Shown here: positions 24,526 to 33,059 of the stretch, in pieces
Numbering within the stretch: position 1 is the first letter of the stretch
Layout: every line of letters begins with the position of its first letter
DNA from: Candidatus Aalborgicola defluviihabitans
GTDB taxonomy: Bacteria > Pseudomonadota > Gammaproteobacteria > Burkholderiales > Burkholderiaceae_C
Direction of reading: 5' to 3'
Length of the DNA stretch: 64,000 nucleotides
Assembly: GCA_016705575.1 (NCBI GenBank)
Contig: JADIXX010000006.1
Location: forward strand, 186,001-250,000
Position numbers and translations under genes: made by a program
Notes under the pieces: model-generated
Told to the model about the DNA's origin: nothing
Seen by the model: only the letters and a program-made list of their open reading frames with translations
Databases searched by the model: none

Positions 24526-25608
24526 TCAGCCCTTGAACAACCGGCTCGACAAATAGCCCAATTTGGCACGCCGAATGGCCACCAGCAGCACGGCACTTAA
24601 CGGCAGTGCCACCAGCACTCCCACAAAACCCAGAATTTGGCCAAACGCCAGCAAGGCAAAAATGACCGCCAGCGGATGCAGGCCAATACGCTCGCCCACC
24701 AGGCGCGGCGTGAGGAAAAACCCCTCCAGCACCTGACCGCCACCGTACACCACCGCCACCATCACCACGGCGCGCGCCATACCCACTGTGGCGGAAAATT
24801 CCAGCAAACCGGCAAAGGTTGCCAGCACCAGACCCAAGCCAAAGCCAACGTAGGGCACAAACATGGCCAAACCGGTGAACAGACCAATAGGCAGCGCCAT
24901 TTCCAACCCGAACAAGGACAGGCCCACGCTGTAAAAAACCGCCATCACCAGCATCACCAGCAACTGCCCACGCAGGTACTGGCCCAGCACGGCGTCGGAC
25001 TCGGCCAGAAAGCTGTCGCTGCCTGCACGCAAGCGGGGTGGAATCAGATTGCGCAATTGGTCCATGAAACGCGGCCAGTCCATCAACAAATAGAACAGCG
25101 CCACCGGAATCAGGATCGCATTACCGATGATGGTGAAGGCCACGCTGCCTCCCATCTTGAGCGAGGTCAGCACCGACGTCAGCGCATCTTCCACATTCGC
25201 GTTGAAATACTTCATGGCAAATGATTTGATGCTGGCAACATCCAACGACAGGTGAATGCCAAACTGCCGCAGCCAAGGCTTGACCGCCGAATTGACACTC
25301 TCCAGCACCACGGGCAATTGTTCGCGCATCAGTGGCAATTCCTTGGCGAAGATAGGAATCATCAGCAGGAAGATGCCTACCAGAACAAAGATGAACAGCA
25401 GCTCCACCACCAACACGGCCAGCAGGCGTGGAATCCGCCCGCGCCCCAGGTCGTCGATCCAATTGACCAAAGGCGTCAGGGCATAGGCCAGCACACTGGC
25501 CACCACAAAGGGGGTGAGCACGGGCGCCAGCAACCACAACACAAGGCCCAATAGCGCCGCTATCAGGCACCAGGTGGCGAATCTTTTCTGGGTCAGGTTC
25601 AATTGCAT
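24526..25608 (-). CDS. AI-2E family transporter (PerM/YdiK-type permease)
   Basis: A 360-aa inner-membrane protein with about seven to eight TM helices and the family signature: WLLAPVLTPFVVASVLAYAL, LTPLVNWIDDLGRGRIPRLL, FVPYVGFGLGLVLATFAGLL, and VLEGFFLTPRLVGERIGLHP. The family name is historical and substrates vary, so I do not assign one. ATG 25606-25608 is chosen because the preceding frame runs antisense to purM. Divergent from purM across a 102-base promoter region. Confidence 0.9.
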   Translation of the reverse strand: MQLNLTQKRFATWCLIAALLGLVLWLLAPVLTPFVVASVLAYALTPLVNWIDDLGRGRIPRLLAVLVVELLFIFVLVGIFLLMIPIFAKELPLMREQLPVVLESVNSAVKPWLRQFGIHLSLDVASIKSFAMKYFNANVEDALTSVLTSLKMGGSVAFTIIGNAILIPVALFYLLMDWPRFMDQLRNLIPPRLRAGSDSFLAESDAVLGQYLRGQLLVMLVMAVFYSVGLSLFGLEMALPIGLFTGLAMFVPYVGFGLGLVLATFAGLLEFSATVGMARAVVMVAVVYGGGQVLEGFFLTPRLVGERIGLHPLAVIFALLAFGQILGFVGVLVALPLSAVLLVAIRRAKLGYLSSRLFKG

Positions 25609-25650
25609 ACAGGAATGGCAGGGCGAACCCTTAAAATCTGGGCAAATTCT

Positions 25651-25691
25651 ATCGGGCTTGGCCCGATCAGCCTCGGGCTTGGCCCGATCAG
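25651..25691. promoter_or_regulatory. Tandem palindrome between the permease gene and purM
   Basis: Two 19-base units (TCGGGCTTGGCCCGATCAG, at 25652-25670 and 25673-25691) repeat with a 21-base period. Each contains the palindrome CGGGC-TT-GGCCCG. Two helical turns between centres suit a dimeric or cooperative regulator, or transcript hairpins in the purM leader. Confidence 0.45.
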
Positions 25692-25710
25692 TCTTTGTAA
25701 GCCACTTTTC

Positions 25711-26760
25711 ATGACCCAATCCAGCTCCCCCACTCCCCTGTCTTACAAAGACGCCGGCGTCGATATTGTCGCGGGCGATGCCTTGGTAGAACGGATCAAA
25801 CCGCTGGCCAAAAAGACCATGCGCGAAGGCGTGCTGGCCGGTATCGGCGGTTTTGGCGCGCTGTTTGAGGTGCCCAAGCGCTACAAGGAGCCAGTTCTGG
25901 TGAGCGGCACCGACGGCGTAGGCACCAAGCTCAAACTGGCCTTTGAATGGAACATGCACGACACCGTGGGCATCGACTTGGTGGCCATGAGCGTCAACGA
26001 CGTGCTGGTGCAGGGCGCCGAGCCGCTGTTCTTTCTGGATTACTTTGCCTGCGGCAAGCTCGATATCGATACCGCTGCTGCGGTGGTCGGTGGCATCGCC
26101 AAAGGCTGCGAGCTATCGGGTTGCGCCTTGATTGGCGGGGAGACCGCCGAGATGCCTGGCATGTACCCTGCCGGTGAATACGACCTGGCCGGTTTTGCAG
26201 TGGGTGCGGTTGAAAAATCCAAAATCCTGACCGGTGCCAACGTACAACCGGGCGACGTGGTGCTGGGCCTGGCGTCCAGCGGTGCGCATTCCAACGGCTT
26301 TAGCCTGGTGCGCAAATGCATCGAACGCGCCGAACAGGCGGGAACGGTGCCCGCCACCCTGGACGGCAAACCTTTTAAGCAAGCCATCATGGAACCGACC
26401 CGCCTGTATGTGAAAAACGTGCTGGCGGCGCTGGAAGCACACCCGATCAAGGCCCTGGCCCACATCACCGGCGGCGGCCTGTTGGAGAACATTCCCCGTG
26501 TGCTGCCAGAAGGCATGGCCGCCCACCTGACCAAGGGCAGCTGGCCCCAGACCGAACTCTTTGCCTGGCTGCAAAAGACCGCCGGCATTGACGATATCGA
26601 GATGAACCGCACCTTCAACAACGGCATCGGCATGGTCGTGGTCATTGACTCCGCCCACGCCAGCGCTTGCACCGACACCCTGCGTGCAGCGGGTGAGACG
26701 ATTTACACCATCGGACGTATTGCGCCCCAGGGCAGCGCTGCCAGCGTGGTCGTTGCCTGA
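25711..26760 (+). CDS. purM: Phosphoribosylformylglycinamidine cyclo-ligase (AIR synthetase)
   Basis: Fifth step of purine synthesis: ATP-dependent ring closure of FGAM to AIR. 349 aa from ATG 25711. Shows LSYKDAGVDIVAGDALVERI at the start, GVGTKLKLAFEW, CALIGGETAEMPGMY, LGLASSGAHSNGFSLVRK and HITGGGLLENIPRVL. The frame is open ~36 codons upstream through the tandem palindrome, but those residues are not PurM-like. Confidence 0.97.
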   Translation: MTQSSSPTPLSYKDAGVDIVAGDALVERIKPLAKKTMREGVLAGIGGFGALFEVPKRYKEPVLVSGTDGVGTKLKLAFEWNMHDTVGIDLVAMSVNDVLVQGAEPLFFLDYFACGKLDIDTAAAVVGGIAKGCELSGCALIGGETAEMPGMYPAGEYDLAGFAVGAVEKSKILTGANVQPGDVVLGLASSGAHSNGFSLVRKCIERAEQAGTVPATLDGKPFKQAIMEPTRLYVKNVLAALEAHPIKALAHITGGGLLENIPRVLPEGMAAHLTKGSWPQTELFAWLQKTAGIDDIEMNRTFNNGIGMVVVIDSAHASACTDTLRAAGETIYTIGRIAPQGSAASVVVA

Positions 26761-26828
26761 AGCCAAGCTTTCCCGCACGGCCTTCTGGCCCCACCGAGGG
26801 TAGCGTATCGCGTGAAAATTGCATATTC

Positions 26829-26880
26829 TTGCTAGTAAATCAATAGCTTCAAACGCCCTGTTTACTGGACATTTGACACT
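26829..26880 (+). repeat. Possible decayed copy of the dispersed repeat
   Basis: GCTAGTAAATCAATAGCTTC followed by ACGCCCTGTTTAC keeps the spacing of the left stem and the ACG but has lost the GAGGGCTAG end. In the 167-base purM-parA gap. Confidence 0.3.
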
Positions 26881-26927
26881 TTTTACTACACACTGCTGGT
26901 TCTGTTGGCAAAACAATTGGATCCTCC

Positions 26928-27830
26928 ATGCCGGTGATCGCAGTAATCAACCGCAAAGGTGGCAGCGGTAAAAGTACCCTGGCTACCCACCTCTCCGCCT
27001 GGCTGGCCCGCCAGGGCAAGGCAGTCATGCTGGGCGACGTGGACCGCCAGCAGTGCGCCCGCGCCTGGCTTAAACGCAGGGACGCCAACCTGCCTGCCAT
27101 TGCGGCTTGGGCGATTGATCAAAGAAATATTCTCAAAGTGCCCGCAGGTGTCACCCATGTGGTGCTGGACACGCCCGGCGGCATGCAGGGCTTCGAGCTG
27201 GCCAAGGTGGTCATGTCCACTGACGCGATCATCATGCCGGTATGCAGCTCCCTGTTTGACCGTGAATCGGCCAGCTCCTGCCTGGCAGAACTATTGGCCC
27301 TGCCGCGCATTGCATCCGGACGTTGCCGTCTCGGGGTGGTTGGCATGCGCATTGATGCCCGTACCCACGCCGCGCAAGTGCTGCGTGACTGGGCACACGA
27401 ACAGCATGTGCCATTTTTGGGTGTGCTACGGGAAACCCAAACCTACGTGCGCAGCCTGGAAAACGGCCAAACCGTATTTGATCTGCGTGCCACCAGCAGT
27501 GCCGCTGACCTGCTGCAATGGGAGCCAATTTTGGAGTGGCTGTTTCCAGTTGCCAATGCCACACCAGCGCCAACAGCAACCATGGCACCCGCAAAGCCCA
27601 TCCCGGCAAATTCGCCACCATTGCAGCAAGACTCCACGGCCGAGCGCCTCAACACGCCACGGGCGGTTAGTTTGATGCCGGCCCAGGAATCCATGGTGCA
27701 TGGCAACCGTTTGTCGGTTTTTGCCACATCCAATCCAGTCTCTTCGCAGCAGGGAGCCGAGTTGCCCGCAATGCCCCGCAACGCATCGCGCGAGCGCACT
27801 GGCGTGCCGCAGTTCCTGCTGCGTCACTGA
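26928..27830 (+). CDS. ParA-family ATPase (orphan)
   Basis: A 300-aa P-loop ATPase with the deviant Walker A KGGSGKST (residues 10-17), LGDVDRQQCARAW, and the Walker B region VVLDTPGGMQG. The first ~210 residues form the ParA/MinD fold. The last ~90 are Pro/Ala-rich and look disordered, ending RTGVPQFLLRH. No parB or parS-like partner is nearby, so a role other than chromosome segregation (positioning of a large complex) is likely. Confidence 0.85.
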   Translation: MPVIAVINRKGGSGKSTLATHLSAWLARQGKAVMLGDVDRQQCARAWLKRRDANLPAIAAWAIDQRNILKVPAGVTHVVLDTPGGMQGFELAKVVMSTDAIIMPVCSSLFDRESASSCLAELLALPRIASGRCRLGVVGMRIDARTHAAQVLRDWAHEQHVPFLGVLRETQTYVRSLENGQTVFDLRATSSAADLLQWEPILEWLFPVANATPAPTATMAPAKPIPANSPPLQQDSTAERLNTPRAVSLMPAQESMVHGNRLSVFATSNPVSSQQGAELPAMPRNASRERTGVPQFLLRH

Positions 27831-28011
27831 CATCCGTTGATGGTGTCCCTGATTTGGGCACCCCATCGGGCAACCAGCGCAGCACCGTTCATCCAGCACG
27901 GTTGCAGCCTTTCGCTCACACCTGCCATTCGTCGCAAAGTGAGTGCCAAGGGACGACTGCCAACCTACAGTGCATGCAACGGGCTGCAGTGGCCTGGCAC
28001 TGGAGACACAT

Positions 28012-28800
28012 ATGCGCGACGCCCTCCCCACTCGGCGGCAAACCCTGACCGCTCTGGCAACGTTGGCCGGCGGCAGCTATTTGCTCGGTGCCAGTACGCC
28101 CGCACTGGCCTGGCCATTTTCAGACAAGCCATCCATCCGTGGATCGGGCCGGGTGGTACAGGACAAACGTCCCGCAATGGGCTTTCATGCCGTCGCTGCG
28201 AGCCTGCCGTGCACGGTAAAACTGGTGCAGGGCAATAGTGAAGGTGTCGATATCGAGGCCGATGACAACCTGCTTGCAGCGATTGAAACCGTAGTCGAAG
28301 AGGGAGAACTGCAGCTGCGCTGGGCCAAAGGTTATCGCGTAACCGGAACCAACCAGATTCGCCTGACGGTGTACCTGCGGCAGGTGGACAGCCTATCGGT
28401 ATCGGGGTCAGCCGACCTATCGGCAAACAGCCTGCAGGCACCCCGGCTGGATGGCTCCATCGCCGGTTCGGGCCATATTGCGATCCAGGATTTGCGCAGC
28501 GAGCGCCTTTCGGTGTCCATTGCCGGCAGTGGAGACTTTGAAGTCCATGGTACCGGGCAGGCTCTGAAGGTCAGCATCGCCGGTTCGGGCGACTTCCGGG
28601 CCACGCACTTCGCAGCCCAGCAAGCCACCGTGGACATTGCCGGTTCTGGAAATGCCAACCTGTGGGTTCGTCAAGCACTCACCGTCAGCATCGCCGGTTC
28701 GGGCGATGTGCGTTACTACGGTGAGGGCATCAATCCAACGGTTTCAGTGATCGGCTCAGGCCGGGTCCAGGCCTTGGGCGTCAAGCCGCCGGTTGCGTAA
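28012..28800 (+). CDS. Exported DUF2807 (head GIN domain) beta-helix protein with a Tat-like signal
   Basis: A 262-aa protein. The N-terminus RRQTLTALATLAGGSYLLGA then ALA resembles a twin-arginine signal peptide. The rest is the DUF2807 domain: a beta-helix built from repeats ending in the same turn (SIAGSGH, SIAGSGD three times, DIAGSGN, VIGSGR). TGGAGA precedes ATG 28012-28014. DUF2807 proteins are secreted or surface proteins of unknown function. It converges with the hydrolase gene 12 bases downstream. Confidence 0.85.
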   Translation: MRDALPTRRQTLTALATLAGGSYLLGASTPALAWPFSDKPSIRGSGRVVQDKRPAMGFHAVAASLPCTVKLVQGNSEGVDIEADDNLLAAIETVVEEGELQLRWAKGYRVTGTNQIRLTVYLRQVDSLSVSGSADLSANSLQAPRLDGSIAGSGHIAIQDLRSERLSVSIAGSGDFEVHGTGQALKVSIAGSGDFRATHFAAQQATVDIAGSGNANLWVRQALTVSIAGSGDVRYYGEGINPTVSVIGSGRVQALGVKPPVA

Positions 28801-28812
28801 ACAACGTGGCGT

Positions 28813-30108
28813 TTACACCTCGCCACGCGCCATGGCCAACAAACGGCCCAGTACCGCGCCGCCATCGGCCCGCAGGCCGTTGTGCTCGTATTCGTTGGTA
28901 ACCCACAGCCGCATATTGGGCACCCATCGGGCCGTTTCCTGCGAAAACTCGCACGGCACGTACATATCGTCATAGTAGACGGCGGCGGCCACGGGCACGG
29001 TGTTGTGGCTCAGACGTTCCAGGTCATACAGGGCGGGCCAGGCGTCGGTCTGCGCCAGCAATTCGGCCACCGCTTTCAGTGGGCGCAACTGCGTGTAGCA
29101 GTCAAACATCCACGGGTACACCATTTCACCTGTGAACAGGACCGGGCCAGTGCCTTCCAGGGCAAATGCGGGAAACTCTGGAAGCAGCCGCTCGGCCGAC
29201 CACTGGCTGGCCATGCCCTGGGTGTAACAGGCCTCATGCAGCAAGGCATAGATCGGGTTGGTATCGAAATTCTGCATCTGCTCCAGGTGACACAGAAAGT
29301 TCCAGTTGAGCAACGCTTGCCCCTGTGGACCGGCCACAAAGGCATCTTCCAGCAGGTAGTGCACGGCCTCATAGCCGTCACTCATGCCAAATTGCAAACC
29401 CAGTTGCAGGAAACGGCGCGCAGTCAACTGCCCACCACCGGGCAGGTGCACATCGTTTTGCAGCAAATGGTCCACGATGGCGCGCACCCGCACCACGTCA
29501 CCGGGGTAGCGCTGGTAATACAGGTGGTTCTTGTCGGCTACACGCCGGTAGGTGGCGCGGTAAACATCATCAGTTGGCCGCCACAGCGAGGGAATGCCAC
29601 CAGTGATCAACACTTGGCGCAGACCCTGGGGCGCCGCGCTCAGGTAGTGCATGGCACAAAAACCGCCATAGCTCTGACCCAGGATGGTCCAGGGTTGCTC
29701 ACCAATCAATTGCTGACGAATGGTTTCGGCATCGCGCACGATGGCGTCTGCGCGAAAGTGCATCAGGTAGTCGGCTTGGGATTGCGCCTGGGCATTGGGC
29801 AAATGCGCCAGTGTCTGGGCCGTGATCGGTGTGGATCGCCCGGTGCCACGCTGGTCCAGCAGCAGCACACGGTAGTCTTGCAGTGCACGCCCCAACCAAC
29901 CAGAGGGACTTAGAGGGCGTGGCGCGCCAAAGCCCGGTCCGCCTTGAAAATACACCAAATACGGCAGGTTGGCATCTTCCCTGCCAGGGGCAACCACCTC
30001 CCGCACATAGACCTTGAGGGTCTGCCCGGGGTTGGCGTAATCCAGCGGAAGGTCAAAACTGTGTTCACGCAGAACCAAGCCGGGAATGTGGTGCGTGGCA
30101 AGCATCAT
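28813..30108 (-). CDS. Alpha/beta hydrolase, prolyl aminopeptidase-like (S33 family)
   Basis: A 431-aa serine hydrolase. The oxyanion region YFQGGPGFGAPRPL and DQRGTGRSTPI, the nucleophile elbow GQSYGG, and late residues VYYDDMYVP and NEYEHNG match the proline iminopeptidase family that releases N-terminal proline. ATG 30106-30108 (MMLATHHIPG) is preferred over an earlier frame-open region that overlaps the upstream gene. It follows the M3 peptidase gene by 16 bases; the pair could act in peptide breakdown. Confidence 0.88.
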   Translation of the reverse strand: MMLATHHIPGLVLREHSFDLPLDYANPGQTLKVYVREVVAPGREDANLPYLVYFQGGPGFGAPRPLSPSGWLGRALQDYRVLLLDQRGTGRSTPITAQTLAHLPNAQAQSQADYLMHFRADAIVRDAETIRQQLIGEQPWTILGQSYGGFCAMHYLSAAPQGLRQVLITGGIPSLWRPTDDVYRATYRRVADKNHLYYQRYPGDVVRVRAIVDHLLQNDVHLPGGGQLTARRFLQLGLQFGMSDGYEAVHYLLEDAFVAGPQGQALLNWNFLCHLEQMQNFDTNPIYALLHEACYTQGMASQWSAERLLPEFPAFALEGTGPVLFTGEMVYPWMFDCYTQLRPLKAVAELLAQTDAWPALYDLERLSHNTVPVAAAVYYDDMYVPCEFSQETARWVPNMRLWVTNEYEHNGLRADGGAVLGRLLAMARGEV

Positions 30109-30124
30109 GACAGGGCGTCCTTGG

Positions 30125-32104
30125 TTACTGCTGTCCGGAAATTTCCTTGAAAAAAGCATCTGGCGACGGCTTGCGCTGCAAGAAGGCCTCCACCAGTTCG
30201 GACGGTGCCCGTTGGCCGCCGCTTTCCAGAATCAGGTGCCGATAGCGGGCGCCCACAGCGGGGTCCATCACGTTGTCGCCAAAGGCCGAGCGCATGTCCA
30301 GCGCCAGCACTTCAGACCACATGTAGCCGTAATAACCCGCTTGGTAGCCACCCATGACGTGGCCAAAACCGGCTGGCACCATGGTGCCGGGCACGTAACC
30401 CAGCGGTGTCTTGCTTTCCAGGTCGATCCAGGCCTGCATCGGGTCCACCAGAGTGGGTGTGTGCAGGGACATGTCCCACGCCGCATACAAACGCTGGCGG
30501 GCATATTGCAGGCCCTTGCCAAAGGCACGCGATGCGTTCATGCGCTCGATCAGCTTGGGGTCAATGGGCTTGCAGGTCGGGCAAACCTCAGCAAACAAGG
30601 CCAAGGTCTCGGGGCGACGCGACCACTCTTCGTACATCTGCGAAGGCGCTTCAACAAAGTCACGTTTCACCCCTGTGCCGGCATTGAGCACGTAACGGGT
30701 TTGCGACAACACGCCGTGCATGATGTGGCCAAACTCGTGGAACAGCGTTTCCAGCTCGCGCTGATCGAACCCTTCGCGGCTAAAGTTGGTGACCAGCACG
30801 GACACTGGTGTGCGCCCCGCCAACACGGACACACCACGCACCGGGAATGCAGCGGCGTGTTTGTACTTGCCATCACGCGGGAACAGGTCGAGGTAAAAGC
30901 TCGACAGGTACCTGCCACTCTTGTTGTCGAACACGTCGTAGGCACGTACATCGGCCTGCCATACGGGCAATGTCTTGTTGGGCTTGAATTGCACACCGTA
31001 CAACTGACTGGTGACCTTCATCATCCAGGCGACGGTGGGGTCGGTCGGGAACTGCGCACGCACTTCGTTCTGGTCCACGCTGTAGCGGGCCTTTTTTAGA
31101 CGCTGCTGCATCAACGACACATCCCAACGCTTGAGCACGGCGTCCTTGTAACCGGTCAGAGACACCTTTTCAACCCGCAAGGCGTCGAGTTCCTTGCGCT
31201 CCAGTGCCTCTACGCGGCCGTTCACATCATCCAGGAAGCGGTTCACCGCCTGGGCAGAACCGGCCATCTTGCGTTTGATGGTCCAGTCGGCAAAATTGGT
31301 TTCACCCATCAACTGGGCCAGTTCCAGGCGCAGTTGCACGGCTTCTTTGAGCAAATCCAGATTGGGCTGGCCGCCGCGCTGCTGAAAGGCCATCCAGAAA
31401 GCTTTGCGCGTGCCATCCACCACCACGTTGTTCATGATGGCGTCGTATTCGGGATAGTCCAGACCAAACAGGTAGTTGCCCTGGGCATCCTTGGCCCGGG
31501 TGGTCAATGCGCTGGGCAGTACGCCCTGCAGTTCGGCCTCGGAAAAAGCCAGTGTGGTTTTGGTGTCGCGCACGTTGCGGGCAAAGTCCTGCGACAGCTT
31601 GTCCAGGCGCTCAAAGATGGCCTTGGCCCGCTCGCGCTTGACTGCTGGCAGGCTCACGCCGCGCTCCTCAAAATCGTCCAGGATGCTTTGCCGTGCCATG
31701 GCGTCAATCGGATCCGTGGTTTGCAAGGCCTTGACGCGCTGGAACAGCGCCTCGCTCTGCAAATATTCATTGGGCAGGGCCGACAGCAGCAGGTCGCAGG
31801 CCTCGGCGGCCTTGCGCACAGCGGAGTCCGTGCTGGTTTCAGACAGCAGGCCAATGGGGCCACCAATGTCTTGCAAGCCCATATCCAGCGCATTCCAGGC
31901 ATGCAGCACGGTCTTGGCACTGACTTGCTGCAAAGGCAGCTTCTTGATCTTCTCAATGCGGGTGCGGGCCTGGGCAATGCTTTGCGCGCACAGCTTCGGA
32001 ATCTGCTGGGCGCTGGGCTGGGCGATGGCGCCGCGCTGAGCTGCCATGGTGGGTGAAAAAACCAACGCGGCCAGGGCCGCAAGCAATGGGGTCTGAAGCT
32101 TCAT
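30125..32104 (-). CDS. M3-family zinc metallopeptidase with signal peptide
   Basis: Thimet-oligopeptidase-type enzyme of 659 aa that cuts short peptides. The zinc motif is ETLFHEFGHIMHG, with FVEAPSQMYEEW supplying the third ligand. Unlike cytosolic OpdA or Dcp it starts with a signal peptide (TPLLAALAALVFSPTMAAQ), suggesting a periplasmic peptidase. ATG 32102-32104 has AAGGA six bases upstream. Co-directional with the aminopeptidase-like gene. Confidence 0.92.
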   Translation of the reverse strand: MKLQTPLLAALAALVFSPTMAAQRGAIAQPSAQQIPKLCAQSIAQARTRIEKIKKLPLQQVSAKTVLHAWNALDMGLQDIGGPIGLLSETSTDSAVRKAAEACDLLLSALPNEYLQSEALFQRVKALQTTDPIDAMARQSILDDFEERGVSLPAVKRERAKAIFERLDKLSQDFARNVRDTKTTLAFSEAELQGVLPSALTTRAKDAQGNYLFGLDYPEYDAIMNNVVVDGTRKAFWMAFQQRGGQPNLDLLKEAVQLRLELAQLMGETNFADWTIKRKMAGSAQAVNRFLDDVNGRVEALERKELDALRVEKVSLTGYKDAVLKRWDVSLMQQRLKKARYSVDQNEVRAQFPTDPTVAWMMKVTSQLYGVQFKPNKTLPVWQADVRAYDVFDNKSGRYLSSFYLDLFPRDGKYKHAAAFPVRGVSVLAGRTPVSVLVTNFSREGFDQRELETLFHEFGHIMHGVLSQTRYVLNAGTGVKRDFVEAPSQMYEEWSRRPETLALFAEVCPTCKPIDPKLIERMNASRAFGKGLQYARQRLYAAWDMSLHTPTLVDPMQAWIDLESKTPLGYVPGTMVPAGFGHVMGGYQAGYYGYMWSEVLALDMRSAFGDNVMDPAVGARYRHLILESGGQRAPSELVEAFLQRKPSPDAFFKEISGQQ

Positions 32105-32194
32105 GGGCAATCCTTAAAAGTCCCACTTCAACCTTCTGGGTTCGCGGGCTGCGGGATTATAGGCAGCAACCCACGTAGCGTGGAGCCAGAGGCT

Positions 32195-33040
32195 TCAGGA
32201 ACGGCGCAGGGCATCCACCCAATCGACAATGGCGTCCAGGTTGATCTGGTCGTCGGCATGCACCAGGTAGCATTCCAGATCGGCCAGGGCTTGCTCGGTG
32301 TGCCCCAGCTCGGCGTGGGCCAGGCCACGGTCGCGGAATTCGGACCAGGACTCGGGTAGCAAGATGATCAACCGCTCCTGCACAGCCAGCATGCGCTGCC
32401 AGTCGCTTTGCGAGCGGTAAATTTCCTTGAGGTTGCGCAGCATGCGGGCAATGGTGTCGCGCGCGGGAGCGGTCTGTAGGTACAAACCCAACGGAGTCTC
32501 CAGCTCGTCCAACAGGCCGATGCGCTGACGGTAGGGCTCCAGCCGCTCGGACAAATCCTCCCGGCTCAGTGACTTGCCACTGATGGGATCAATCACCACC
32601 TGGCCCATGGGCAGGTTCACCTTGATCAAAAAGTGGCCGGGGAACGCCACGCCGCGCACCGACAACCCCAGCCCCTGCGCCAACTCCATCCACAGCACCG
32701 CCAGCGTAATGGGGATGCCACGGCGGGTGTGCAGCAGGATGTGGATAAAGCTGTTGTCCGGGTCGTAGTAGTCGTTCAGGTTGCCGGCAAAGCCCAGGTC
32801 CCGGTAGAAGAATTGGTTGAGGGTGCGTAGCTTCTGTACTGGCCCGGCGTCAAGCGCCATGCGCCGGCGCACGCGGGCCAGCAGCTGGTCCACCTCGCCC
32901 AGCACGGTTTGCACATCCAGGTCGGGATATTCGTCGTGTCCCAGACTCACCGCCGCTTCAAACAGCGGGAACTCGCCATCGCTTTCCACCAGGGAGGCGA
33001 AATAGTCCAGCGCAGTAGGGGGATCAAAGGACAGATGCAT
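32195..33040 (-). CDS. SirB1-family protein (transglutaminase-like plus TPR)
   Basis: A 281-aa protein with a transglutaminase-like core (LNQFFYRDLGFAGNLNDYYD; GIPITLAVLWMELAQGLGL; GVAFPGHFLIKV) and C-terminal TPR-like helices. The catalytic cysteine of true transglutaminases is not evident, as is usual in SirB1 proteins, so it is probably non-enzymatic. ATG 33038-33040 is chosen; a GTG five codons earlier is possible. It begins 19 bases after murJ. Confidence 0.85.
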   Translation of the reverse strand: MHLSFDPPTALDYFASLVESDGEFPLFEAAVSLGHDEYPDLDVQTVLGEVDQLLARVRRRMALDAGPVQKLRTLNQFFYRDLGFAGNLNDYYDPDNSFIHILLHTRRGIPITLAVLWMELAQGLGLSVRGVAFPGHFLIKVNLPMGQVVIDPISGKSLSREDLSERLEPYRQRIGLLDELETPLGLYLQTAPARDTIARMLRNLKEIYRSQSDWQRMLAVQERLIILLPESWSEFRDRGLAHAELGHTEQALADLECYLVHADDQINLDAIVDWVDALRRS

Positions 33041-33059
33041 GGAGTCAACCCTCACGGAT

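Noticed and set aside
26928..27830. Plasmid or chromosome partition parA
   Set aside because: No parB or parS-like sites adjoin it and the surroundings are housekeeping genes, so a partition role is not supported.
28882..31099. Two long plus-strand frames opposite the hydrolase and M3 peptidase genes
   Set aside because: Antisense shadows; the minus-strand genes have clear catalytic motifs.
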